Shown here: piece after piece, positions 29,489 through 37,401 of the stretch
How positions within the stretch are numbered: the stretch's first letter is position 1
Layout: each line of letters starts with the position of its first letter
IMG/VR virus record: IMGVR_UViG_3300047409_000613
Coordinates: 1 to 52,110 of that record
Direction: 5' to 3' (one strand)
Source of the DNA: a virus
DNA length: 52,110 nucleotides
Position numbers and translations under genes: made by a program
The notes under the pieces: generated by a model
Told to the model about the DNA's origin: nothing
Seen by the model: the letters and a program-made list of their open reading frames with translations, nothing else
The model's database searches: none

Positions 29489-31050
29489 TGCAGGCCACCA
29501 CGGCGGTCCCCGAGTTTGACAGCCCGCGGCCGCAGCTGGCGCTGACGTCGCGTCCGGGGCGGGTCCGTGCCCAGGTCGCCGAGCGCGTCGAGTCGCTGTA
29601 CGACGCCGGCGCGAACACGCGGCGCACCGTCGGCTGGCGCGCGCCCACCGTCTCCTCGAACCAGGCCCTCCTCGCCAACCTCACCACGCTCCGCGATCGC
29701 TCGCGCGCCGCCACCCGCAACGACGGGTACGCGAAGGGCGTGATCGACAAGCTGGTCACCAACGTCATCGGCACCGGGATCCAGCCGCTCTCGCAAGCGG
29801 CCGACCCGGCGTTCCGCCGCGCGCTGCAGGCGCTGTGGCTGCAGTGGACGGACGAGAGCGACGCCGACGGCCTCCTCGACTACTACGGCCAGCAGACCCA
29901 GGCGGTCCGCACGTGGTTCGAAGGCGGCGAGGCCTTCACCCGGCTGCGGCCGCGGCTCCCGGAGGACGGGCTCTCGGTGCCGCTGCAGATCCAGGTCCTC
30001 GAGCCGGAGCTCTGCCCCCATACCCACACGGTCTGGTCGGCGACCGCGCGTATTCGGGCGGGGATCGAGTTCAACCCGATCGGGAAGCGCGTCGCGTACT
30101 GGTTCCACCCCTCGCGCCCCGAGATCGATGACTTCGACGCGTCGACGTTGCGCCGCGTGCCGGCGACCAGCGTCCAGCATCTCTACGATCCGCTGCGGCC
30201 GGGGCAGTTGCGCGGACTGCCGCTGCTCGTCCAGGCGCTGATCGCCCTCTACGAACTCGACAAGTACGACGACGCCTCGCTCCTCAAGCAGCAGCTGGCG
30301 AATCTCTTTGTCGCGTTCGTGACGCGGACGGCGCCGATCGTCGAGCCCGAGACCGTGCATCCGCTCACGGGCCTGCCGGTCGACCGCAGCGTCGACGACG
30401 CGCCGATGCTCGTGATGGAGCCGGGCATCTTCCAGGAGCTCAATCCGGGCGAGGACGTGAAGTGGTCGACGCCGCCCGCCGTCGACGCGGCGTATCCGGA
30501 TTTCATGCGGCAGCAGCTGCTCGGCGTGTCGGCCGCCACGGGCGTCCCGTACGAAGTGCTGACCGGCGACATGTCCAAGGTGAACGACCGGACGGTGCGC
30601 GTCATCCTCAACGAGTTCCGGCGCCGCATCACCGCGTGGCAGCACCAGATCGTCGTCTTCCAGGTGTGCCGGCCGCACTGGCAGGCGTGGATGGACCAGG
30701 TGTTTCTCTCGGGGGCGCTGCCGATTCCCCTGGCGTACCTCGACGATCCGTCCCCCTGGGCCGCGGTCGAGTGGCAGCCGCAGGGCTGGCCGTACATCAA
30801 TCCGACCCAGGACGTGCAGGCGCAGCGGGAAGCCGTCCGGTCGGGCTTCAAGTCGCGCACCCGGGTCGTCAGCGAGCAAGGCGACAGCGCCGCGGTCATC
30901 GACGCGGAGCAGGAGGCCGACAACACGCGGGCCGACGAGCTCCGGCTGCGCTACGACTCTGACGGCCGCACCGCCGCCACTCCGACGGCGGCGGCGATGT
31001 TCGTCCCCGAGCCCAAGGCGGCCCTTGCCCAGACCGGAGCCCCCGCATGA
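29488..31050 (+). CDS. Portal protein, lambda family
   Basis: 520 aa. RARAATRNDGYAKGVIDKLVTNVIGTGI-like segments (residues 70-100), EGGEAFTRLRPR and YEVLTGDMSKVND are family marks of lambda gpB-type portals. The twelve-fold ring forms the DNA entry and exit pore. ATG overlaps the gpW-like stop, and the protease gene overlaps its end. Confidence 0.92.
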   Translation: MQATTAVPEFDSPRPQLALTSRPGRVRAQVAERVESLYDAGANTRRTVGWRAPTVSSNQALLANLTTLRDRSRAATRNDGYAKGVIDKLVTNVIGTGIQPLSQAADPAFRRALQALWLQWTDESDADGLLDYYGQQTQAVRTWFEGGEAFTRLRPRLPEDGLSVPLQIQVLEPELCPHTHTVWSATARIRAGIEFNPIGKRVAYWFHPSRPEIDDFDASTLRRVPATSVQHLYDPLRPGQLRGLPLLVQALIALYELDKYDDASLLKQQLANLFVAFVTRTAPIVEPETVHPLTGLPVDRSVDDAPMLVMEPGIFQELNPGEDVKWSTPPAVDAAYPDFMRQQLLGVSAATGVPYEVLTGDMSKVNDRTVRVILNEFRRRITAWQHQIVVFQVCRPHWQAWMDQVFLSGALPIPLAYLDDPSPWAAVEWQPQGWPYINPTQDVQAQREAVRSGFKSRTRVVSEQGDSAAVIDAEQEADNTRADELRLRYDSDGRTAATPTAAAMFVPEPKAALAQTGAPA

Positions 31051-32111
31051 AGAGGCAGTGGTATCGCTTCGACAACAGCGCGAGCGACCCGGCGATCGCC
31101 GAGCTGTTCATCTTCGGCGACATCGGCGCGTCGTACTGGGGCGAGGAGAGCGTCACCGCCAAGCAGTTCATGGACGACCTGAAGGCGCTCGCGTCCGTCG
31201 TGACCACGATCAAGGTGCACGTGAACTCGCTCGGCGGCGACGTCTTCGACGGCGTCGCGATCGCGAACGCGCTGCGCGACCAGATCCGCACGAAGGGGCG
31301 GACGGTCACGACGATTGTCGAGGGGATTGCCGCGAGCGCGGCCTCGATCGTGATCATGGCGGGCGAAACGATTCAGGTCGCCGACAACGCGCTCGTGATG
31401 GTGCACAACTGCTGGACCGTCGGCATCGGCAACGCGGCCGACATGCGGAAGCTGGCCGACGATCTCGACAAGATCGACGGCGCCATCCTGGCCACCTACA
31501 AATGGCACTCCACGCTGAGCGACGAGGAACTGCACGCGCTCATGGACGCCGAAACCTGGATGTCCGCCGATGAAGCGATCGCCAACGGGTTCGCCACCGA
31601 AAAAGTCGAAGGCCTCAAAGCCGCCGCCAGCCTGGACGCGCGCGCGCTCGCCAAGCTCACGGTCCCCGAGAAGTATCGCGATCGTGTCACGGCGTTGCTG
31701 ACGCCCGTGCCGGCGCCGGAGACGCCACCGGCCGCGGCGGCCGCAGCAGACGTGCTCCGCCTCTGTCGCGAAGCGGACTGCCTCGACCTGGCCGAGGGGC
31801 TGCTCGCCGCGCACACCCCGCTGGCCGACGTGCAGGCGCGGGTGACCGAGGCGAAGACGACGCGCGCGATCGCCGCCCGCCGCGCGACGGACATCCGCGC
31901 GCTCTGCGGCCTGGCCAAATTGCCCGAGCTCGCCGACGGCTACATCGCCGGCGGCATCACCATCGACGCGGTCAAGGCCCAGCTCGTCGTGCTCAAGGCC
32001 AAGATCGAGCACACCGAGATCGACGGCAGCCTGCTCCCGGACGCCGGCGCCCGCCGGCCGAGCGTCCTCAACAGCCGCGACATTTACCTCGAACGCAACC
32101 GACGCAACTAG
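31047..32111 (+). CDS. Head maturation protease (ClpP/S49-like)
   Basis: 354 aa. The ClpP-like fold is clear: VHVNSLGGDVFDGVAIANAL, EGIAASAASIVIMAG with the likely nucleophile Ser97, and ALVMVHNCW with the likely His120. The C-terminal 130 residues are helical and probably act as scaffold, as in lambda gpC/Nu3. It cleaves scaffold and head proteins in the prohead. Confidence 0.88.
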   Translation: MKRQWYRFDNSASDPAIAELFIFGDIGASYWGEESVTAKQFMDDLKALASVVTTIKVHVNSLGGDVFDGVAIANALRDQIRTKGRTVTTIVEGIAASAASIVIMAGETIQVADNALVMVHNCWTVGIGNAADMRKLADDLDKIDGAILATYKWHSTLSDEELHALMDAETWMSADEAIANGFATEKVEGLKAAASLDARALAKLTVPEKYRDRVTALLTPVPAPETPPAAAAAADVLRLCREADCLDLAEGLLAAHTPLADVQARVTEAKTTRAIAARRATDIRALCGLAKLPELADGYIAGGITIDAVKAQLVVLKAKIEHTEIDGSLLPDAGARRPSVLNSRDIYLERNRRN

Positions 32112-32123
32112 GAGTAGCCAACC

Positions 32124-33344
32124 ATGACGACCCCTCGCACTCGCTTCACCGTGACGCCCTGGCTGGTCGCGTTGCTCGTGGCCGTTGCGCATCTGCCGGC
32201 GACGGCGATCGTGAAAGTCAATGCGCTCGGGATGGGCTTTGAACACGAACAGCCGTGGCGCCGCCCCCTGGCCGCCCTCGGCGCCGGCCTCGCGCGCGTG
32301 CACCGGTCCCCGCTCTTCGGGCCCGGCCTCGCGGCGGCCGCGCTCGTCGTGTCCTGGCTCCATCCGCACGCCGCGTGGGCGCTGCCGCTGGCGGTCGGCG
32401 TCCTCACCGAGGGCCGGCACGCCGGCGAGTTCCTGCTCGAGGAGCGCGCCATGGGCGGCATCGGCACGCCGAGCCGCGAGAACGTCACGGTGTTGTCGGG
32501 GCAGGTCCTGAAAGCCGGGTCCGTCATCGGCCGCGTGAACAAGGCCGTCGGCAGCGTGGCGATTCCGGTCGTCGTGGGCACCGGCAACGGCGTCGCCTCG
32601 ACCGTCTTCGGCGGGCCCGACACGCTGGCCGGCAACTACGTCGTGACGTGCACGATCGCGGCGGCCAACGGCGGCACGTTCAGCGTCACGAATCCCGCCG
32701 GCAAGGCGCTGCCCGTCGCCCTCGTCGGCGTGCCGTACCGCTCGCGCGAGATCAACTTCACGATCGCGGACGGCGCCGCCGACTTCATCGTGGGCGATTC
32801 GTTCACCTTCGTCGTTGGCACGACCGCGCCGCTCGCGGTCGGGACCGGCAACGGGGTCATCTCGGCGATCACCTTCGGGCCGGACGCGAAACCGGGCAAC
32901 TACCGGTTCGAGATCATCCAGGCCATCGCCAACGGCGGGCAGTTTAAGTTGACCGATCCCGACGGCGAGCTCGTCGACACGGGCTACATCGTCGCCGGCG
33001 CTGGCGGGACCTACGTGGGCGCCAACAAGCGCCAGATCAACTTCACCGTCACGGAAGGCGCGACCGACTTCGTCCTGGGCGACGCCTTCAACATCGCCGT
33101 GTCGAAGACGGCGACGGGCGGCAAGGTGGTCGCCTGGGATCCGACGCTCGTGGACGGCCGCGACGACGTGGCCGGCATCCAGTTCGACAACGTCGACGCC
33201 ACGGCGGGCGATGTGGTCGGCGTGATCATCGCCCGCGACGCGACCGTCATCAAGGCCTCGCTCGAGTGGGCGGCGGGCATCACCGCCGCGCAGAAGGAAT
33301 CGGCGTACCTCGACCTCGAGGCGCGCGGGATCATTTGCCGGTAG
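32124..33344 (+). CDS. Head decoration protein with extended membrane-like N-terminus
   Basis: 406 aa. The decoration domain begins near residue 93 (VLTEGRHAGEFLL, then GTPSRENVTVLSGQVLKAG), which is where such proteins normally start. Here about 92 residues precede it, with two hydrophobic segments (about 12-30 and 63-92). After the first block two beta repeats follow (GTGNGVASTVFGGPDTLAGN and GTGNGVISAITFGPDAKPGN). It should trimerise on the capsid surface. No alternative ATG/GTG start lies near residue 93, so the extension is real or the start region was rearranged. Confidence 0.82.
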   Translation: MTTPRTRFTVTPWLVALLVAVAHLPATAIVKVNALGMGFEHEQPWRRPLAALGAGLARVHRSPLFGPGLAAAALVVSWLHPHAAWALPLAVGVLTEGRHAGEFLLEERAMGGIGTPSRENVTVLSGQVLKAGSVIGRVNKAVGSVAIPVVVGTGNGVASTVFGGPDTLAGNYVVTCTIAAANGGTFSVTNPAGKALPVALVGVPYRSREINFTIADGAADFIVGDSFTFVVGTTAPLAVGTGNGVISAITFGPDAKPGNYRFEIIQAIANGGQFKLTDPDGELVDTGYIVAGAGGTYVGANKRQINFTVTEGATDFVLGDAFNIAVSKTATGGKVVAWDPTLVDGRDDVAGIQFDNVDATAGDVVGVIIARDATVIKASLEWAAGITAAQKESAYLDLEARGIICR

Positions 33345-33378
33345 GCCGCAGGCCGTAACGAGGAAAAGAGAGACCACC

Positions 33379-34401
33379 ATGCAACTCGACGTCTTCACCG
33401 GCGACGCCTTCTCGATGCACTCGCTGACGGCCACGTTCATCAAGCTGCCGTACCAGCCGATGCGCCTGGGCGCGCTGAAGCTCTTTCAGGAGAGCGGCAT
33501 GCGCACCACGTACGCGGACGTCGAGTCCATGGACGGCCGCCTGTCGCTCATCCAGTCCTCGCCGCGCGGCGGGGTCGCCGCCGATCCGTTGGGCTCGAAC
33601 AAACGCAAGCTGCGCACCTTCAAGGCCTACCACTTCGAACGCCAGTCGAAGGTGTACGCCGACGAGGTGCAGAGCATCCGCGCCTTCGGGTCCGAGACCG
33701 AGCTGCAGCAGGTCGAGACGATCGTCCAGGAGCGGCTGGCCGAGCTCCGCCCGATGCACGAGGTCACGCAGGAGTACCACCGCGCCAACGCGCTCCAGGG
33801 GTTGCTGCTGGACGCCGACGGGTCGACGCTGCTGAATCTCTTCACGGAGTTCGGGGTCGCGCAGCAGGTGGAGAACTTCCCCTTCAGCGTCGTCGCGACC
33901 GACGTGCGGGCGCTCATCGTGGCCGCCAAGCGCCTGGCCGAGAACGAGCTCGGCGGCCAGGTCATCACCGGGTGGCGGGGCTTCTGTTCCGGCGAGTGGT
34001 TCGATGCCTTTGTCGGGCACGCCAGCGTCGTCGAGGCGCTCAAGTTCCAGGAGTCGCAGGTCCTCCGATCGGACATCCGGGCGGGGTGGGAATACGCCGG
34101 CGTGACCTGGGAGGAGTACGTGGGCGGCGTACCGAAGCCGGAGAGCGCCGGCGGCGGCACGGCCAGCTTCTTCCCGGCCAACGTCGCGTTCCTGGTGCCG
34201 ACCGTCGCGCCGTCGATCTTCATCACGCGGTTCGCGCCGGCCGACTACGAGGAAACCGTGAACACGCTCGGCCTGCCGCTCTACGCGAAGTCGGTCCCGG
34301 ACTCGAGCGGGCTGAACAAGTACCGGCTGATCGACACGCAGTCGAACTTCATCAGCCTGAACCTGCGGCCGCGCGCCGTCATCAAGCTGACGAAGTCGTA
34401 G
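33379..34401 (+). CDS. Major capsid protein, lambda gpE family
   Basis: 340 aa with family features: N-terminal MQLDVFTGDAFSMHSLTATF, KLRTFKAYHFERQSKVYADEVQ and C-terminal TQSNFISLNLRPRAVIKL. It forms the HK97-fold icosahedral shell. Good ribosome site (AGGAAAAGAG) upstream, and the next gene starts within five bases of the stop. Confidence 0.93.
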   Translation: MQLDVFTGDAFSMHSLTATFIKLPYQPMRLGALKLFQESGMRTTYADVESMDGRLSLIQSSPRGGVAADPLGSNKRKLRTFKAYHFERQSKVYADEVQSIRAFGSETELQQVETIVQERLAELRPMHEVTQEYHRANALQGLLLDADGSTLLNLFTEFGVAQQVENFPFSVVATDVRALIVAAKRLAENELGGQVITGWRGFCSGEWFDAFVGHASVVEALKFQESQVLRSDIRAGWEYAGVTWEEYVGGVPKPESAGGGTASFFPANVAFLVPTVAPSIFITRFAPADYEETVNTLGLPLYAKSVPDSSGLNKYRLIDTQSNFISLNLRPRAVIKLTKS

Positions 34402-34405
34402 CGCC

Positions 34406-34741
34406 GTGAGCGGCGATCTCCGGGTCCCGTTCGCGACGGCGCTCGAGGCGTTCGCGGTACCGGCGACCGTCACGGTGCCCGGCGGCGGGCCCCTCATCAC
34501 GCGCGGGATCTGGGTCTCGCCGCTGACGCAGGACATGCCCGGATCCGGCGGGGTCCGGCGCCGGGAGCCGAAGCGGGTGCTGGCGCTGCCGCTCGCGGAC
34601 GTGCCGACGGTGCCGCGCGACACCGCGATCGTGGCGCCGGAGATGGCGGGCCTGACGGCCCAGCGCTGGCGGGTGGAGGGGTTCGAGAGCGTCGAAGTCG
34701 ATCACGTGCGCGTGATCGTCGTGGCGGATCCGGGGGCGTAA
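34406..34741 (+). CDS. Head-tail joining protein (paralogue of 25410-25760)
   Basis: 111 aa from GTG 34406. Beta-rich protein in the place of lambda FI/FII. Core motifs ALPLADVPTVPRDTAIVAPEM and RWRVEGFESVEVDHVRV are shared with the early-region copy. Role in head completion or connector binding is inferred from position. Confidence 0.72.
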   Translation: MSGDLRVPFATALEAFAVPATVTVPGGGPLITRGIWVSPLTQDMPGSGGVRRREPKRVLALPLADVPTVPRDTAIVAPEMAGLTAQRWRVEGFESVEVDHVRVIVVADPGA

Positions 34742-34744
34742 CCG

Positions 34745-34897
34745 ATGGGCCTGCTCGAAACGCTGATTCTCGTTTGTCTGGTGCTGTGGATCCTCGGGCT
34801 CGGCACCGGGTACGCGCTCGGCGGCGCCATTCACGTGCTCCTGGCCGTCGTGATCGTGCTGGTGCTCGTGAAGGTCCTCCGAGGCGAGCGGCTCTGA
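34745..34897 (+). CDS. lmo0937-family small membrane protein
   Basis: 50 aa. Two hydrophobic helices with the family signature GLLETLILVCLVLWILGLGT and GGAIHVLLAVVIVLVLVKVL. Such proteins are common in bacterial genomes, where they are often linked to stress. Finding one between head-joining and tail genes is unusual and suggests a moron. It is followed directly by the next ATG. Confidence 0.78.
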   Translation: MGLLETLILVCLVLWILGLGTGYALGGAIHVLLAVVIVLVLVKVLRGERL

Positions 34898-35344
34898 ATG
34901 ACGAAGCGGCAGGCGATTCTCACCGCGCTCGTGGCCCGGGTCAGCGCGATCGCGATCGCCGCCGGCTTCGCCACCGACGCCGGCGCGACCGTGTTCCTCG
35001 GGGAGGCGGCGGAACTCGGGCCCGACGATCCCGACGCGGCGATCGCGCTGGTGCTCGAGGACGACTCGCCGCAGGACAAGGGCTACCTGTACGTGCAGCT
35101 GCCCATCGCCGTGGCGGCCCTCGCGAAGGCCGACCTCGAGACGCCCTGGCTGACGATCGAAGCCATCGTGGGGGACATCAAGCGCGCGGTGGAGCATGAG
35201 GACCGCACGCTCGGGGGGCTGCTGAAAGGGCCGATGACGCGCGGCGCGACCCGGACCCTCACGCGCGAGCCGGGGAGCACGACGGTCGGCGCGAGCGTCA
35301 CCTACATCTGCAGTTACGTCGAGGCATGGGGAGATCCTGGGTAG
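34898..35344 (+). CDS. Tail completion or minor tail protein (gpU-like)
   Basis: 148 aa. ATG just after the previous stop. Order in the cluster (before a gpZ-like protein and the tube) and an alpha/beta pattern with RTLTREPGSTTVGASVTYICSY near the C-terminus suggest a tail terminator or connector, but sequence identity to gpU is not obvious. Confidence 0.6.
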   Translation: MTKRQAILTALVARVSAIAIAAGFATDAGATVFLGEAAELGPDDPDAAIALVLEDDSPQDKGYLYVQLPIAVAALAKADLETPWLTIEAIVGDIKRAVEHEDRTLGGLLKGPMTRGATRTLTREPGSTTVGASVTYICSYVEAWGDPG

Positions 35345-35896
35345 ATGGCCACCATCACGCTGAACTTCAAGACCGACCAGACGCAGCGCGCGATCGACCG
35401 CCTGGCCACGCAGGCGCCGATCGCGATCGTGCGCGCGCTGAACAAGTCGATCGCGAGCGCGAAGACGGCCATGAACCGCGTGGTCAGCCAGGACATGGGC
35501 CTCAAGGTGAGCGACGTCAGCGCGAAGATCGGGATCGTCCCGGCCGCGGCCGATCGGCAGCGGGCGCGGCTGTACGCGGACGCGACGCGGATCCCCCTGA
35601 TCAAGTTCGGCGCGAAGGGGCCGGAGCCCTCGCGCGGCAAAGGCCGCGGCGTCACGGCGAAGCTGGGCCAGGCGCGCGGCCGCTACCCGACCGCGTTCAT
35701 CGCGACGATGGCGGGCGGCCATCGCGGCGTCTACGTGCGGAACGCCAAAGCGCGGCTCTCCATCCGTGAGCTCTTCGGCCCGTCGATCGCGCACGTGTTC
35801 GAGAAGCACGTCAACGTCGGGATCGCGCGCGGCCAGGAGCAGCTCGCGAAGAACCTGAAGTCGGAATTCCGGTTTGCCCTGCAGCAGGCCGCGTAA
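35345..35896 (+). CDS. Minor tail protein Z family
   Basis: 183 aa. N-terminal beta segment, then RAIDRLATQAPIAIVRALNKSIASAKTAMNR, a pattern of gpZ-type minor tail proteins, then IRELFGPSIAHVFEKHV near the end. gpZ helps position tail DNA or complete the tail. Placed next to the tube protein. Confidence 0.82.
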   Translation: MATITLNFKTDQTQRAIDRLATQAPIAIVRALNKSIASAKTAMNRVVSQDMGLKVSDVSAKIGIVPAAADRQRARLYADATRIPLIKFGAKGPEPSRGKGRGVTAKLGQARGRYPTAFIATMAGGHRGVYVRNAKARLSIRELFGPSIAHVFEKHVNVGIARGQEQLAKNLKSEFRFALQQAA

Positions 35897-35908
35897 GCAG
35901 AGGACACC

Positions 35909-36517
35909 ATGCTCAATGCCACCCCGTTTGAAGTCATCGCCGCCCCGTTCACCCTGTGGGTGGCGGTCGTCGGGACCGCCTTTCCCCTCGTCTCCGCCGT
36001 GCCCGCCGTCGCCTGGGTTGAGGTGGGCTCGTCTGGGCCGCTCAACTACGACGACGCGGGCGTCACGATCGAGCAGCCGCAGTCGATCGCCTTCTGGAAG
36101 TCGCTCGGCGACGCCGGGTCCCGCAAGGCGTTTCGGTCCAGCGAAGACCTCAAGATCGGCCTGACGCTCGTCGACCTCACGCTCGAGCAGTACGCGCTGG
36201 CGCTCAACCACAACGCGATCACGACGGTCGCGGCCGCGTCGGCGATCCCTGGGACCAAAAAGATCGGCCTGTCGCGCGGCTTCTCGGTGGACACGCGGGC
36301 GCTGCTCGTGCGCGGCCCCTCGCCGTACATGGCCGACGGCATCGCGCAATTTGAAGTCCCGCGCGCGGCGCAAACCGGCAGCCCCTCGACGGTCTTCAAG
36401 CGCGATACCCCGGCCGGTCTGAAGCTGGAATGGACCGCCATGGTCGATCCGGGCGCCGCGACCCCGGACGAGTACTTCGGTCGCCTCGTCTGCGAGACGG
36501 CGGCCGCGCTCCCGTAA
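35909..36517 (+). CDS. Major tail tube protein (gpV-like)
   Basis: 202 aa, beta-rich, first gene after gpZ. EQYALALNHNAITTV and LSRGFSVDTRALLVRG followed by AAQTGSPSTVFKRDTPAGLKLEW fit a tube subunit, which stacks as hexameric rings round the tape measure. Identification rests on order and length. Confidence 0.7.
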   Translation: MLNATPFEVIAAPFTLWVAVVGTAFPLVSAVPAVAWVEVGSSGPLNYDDAGVTIEQPQSIAFWKSLGDAGSRKAFRSSEDLKIGLTLVDLTLEQYALALNHNAITTVAAASAIPGTKKIGLSRGFSVDTRALLVRGPSPYMADGIAQFEVPRAAQTGSPSTVFKRDTPAGLKLEWTAMVDPGAATPDEYFGRLVCETAAALP

Positions 36518-36528
36518 GGCGCGCGCTG

Positions 36529-36741
36529 ATGTCGACGGACCTGGCCGCGCGCGGGCAGCAGCTGCGCGCGACCGTCGCTGAACACAAGGCGGCCATCCGG
36601 CGCCACCGGGAGCAACTCGGCGCCGCGAAGGCCGCGCTCGATCGGTTCGAAGCGGAGTGCCGCCAGCGCGGCATCGCCGTCACGCAGGTTCCCATCACTG
36701 GCGCAGGAGGCATCCATGGCCATCGTCCAACCGGTCCTTGA
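36529..36741 (+). CDS. Small coiled-coil protein, 70 aa
   Basis: ATG twelve bases after the tube gene stop. Residues 7-45 are one helix (RGQQLRATVAEHKAAIRRHR). It overlaps the next gene by 26 bases. Unknown role in tail assembly. Confidence 0.55.
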   Translation: MSTDLAARGQQLRATVAEHKAAIRRHREQLGAAKAALDRFEAECRQRGIAVTQVPITGAGGIHGHRPTGP

Positions 36742-37180
36742 TCTCACCACCGACCTCGAGCGGCCCACGGTCAAGATTGACCAGGTCGCGTATCTCCTCC
36801 GGACGGCGCGTGACCTGACGCTCGACGCCTACAAGGCGCTCGAGCGCGCGACGCCGCGCATCGCCGCGCTGCTCCTCGCCGACGTGCTGTCGGCCGACGA
36901 GGGACAGGAGCTGAGCCACCTCCTTGATTCGGCCTGCCAGATCGCGCTGATCGCGCCCGAGGCCGTCCACGCGAAGCTCGGGGACGTGCAGCGGATGCAG
37001 ATCTTCCAAGTTTTTACGGAGCGCTTGACGCCGAAACTTCGGATGGCGGCAAGCGCGCGCCCGACGACGGCCGGCCGTGCGGCTGGGACGAAGCCCTCCC
37101 GCGGCTCCAACGGTTCTACGGCGGCACCGCCGCGAGTTGGCTCACGGAGACGCCGCTCGGCGTCCTCCGCGCGTACCTGA
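36716..37180 (+). CDS. Tail assembly chaperone, G part
   Basis: 154 aa from ATG 36716 with AGGAGG six bases before. Helical N-terminal 100 residues (IDQVAYLLRTARDLTLDAYK, LGDVQRMQIFQVF); beyond residue about 105 the frame turns into Arg/Ser/Gly low complexity, as expected when the real product shifts frame. It keeps the tape measure soluble during tail assembly. Confidence 0.75.
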   Translation: MAIVQPVLDLTTDLERPTVKIDQVAYLLRTARDLTLDAYKALERATPRIAALLLADVLSADEGQELSHLLDSACQIALIAPEAVHAKLGDVQRMQIFQVFTERLTPKLRMAASARPTTAGRAAGTKPSRGSNGSTAAPPRVGSRRRRSASSART

Positions 37181-37401
37181 CCATGTTGCCCCGCCTCCAG
37201 GCCGAGGAATCGTTCTTGACCGCCGAGCGCACGGTGATCGGGAGCGGCACGCTCGAGCCGTCCGTGGCGCGCGCGACGACCCGGCGCTGGTCGCAGGCGA
37301 CCGGGCGTGCGGTCGCGCGGGCGGCGCAAGCTTCGCCCGCCGCGCTCGGCGCGATCGGGATCGGGGTGCGACACGTGCCCAGGAAGCCCGCCACCGCATG
37401 A
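36716..37401 (+). CDS. G/GT chaperone fusion by candidate -1 frameshift
   Basis: In the -1 frame from about 37012 the sequence continues as a well-behaved protein (GGKRAPDDGRPCGWDEALPRL, then SWLTETPLGVLRAYLTMLPRL and a basic end) to TGA 37401, which overlaps the tape-measure ATG. A T5 run in AAGTTTTTACGG (37008-37019) allows the Phe tRNA to slip back one base. The fusion would be about 229 aa, like lambda gpGT. No ATG starts the T part early enough to be a separate gene. Confidence 0.58.
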
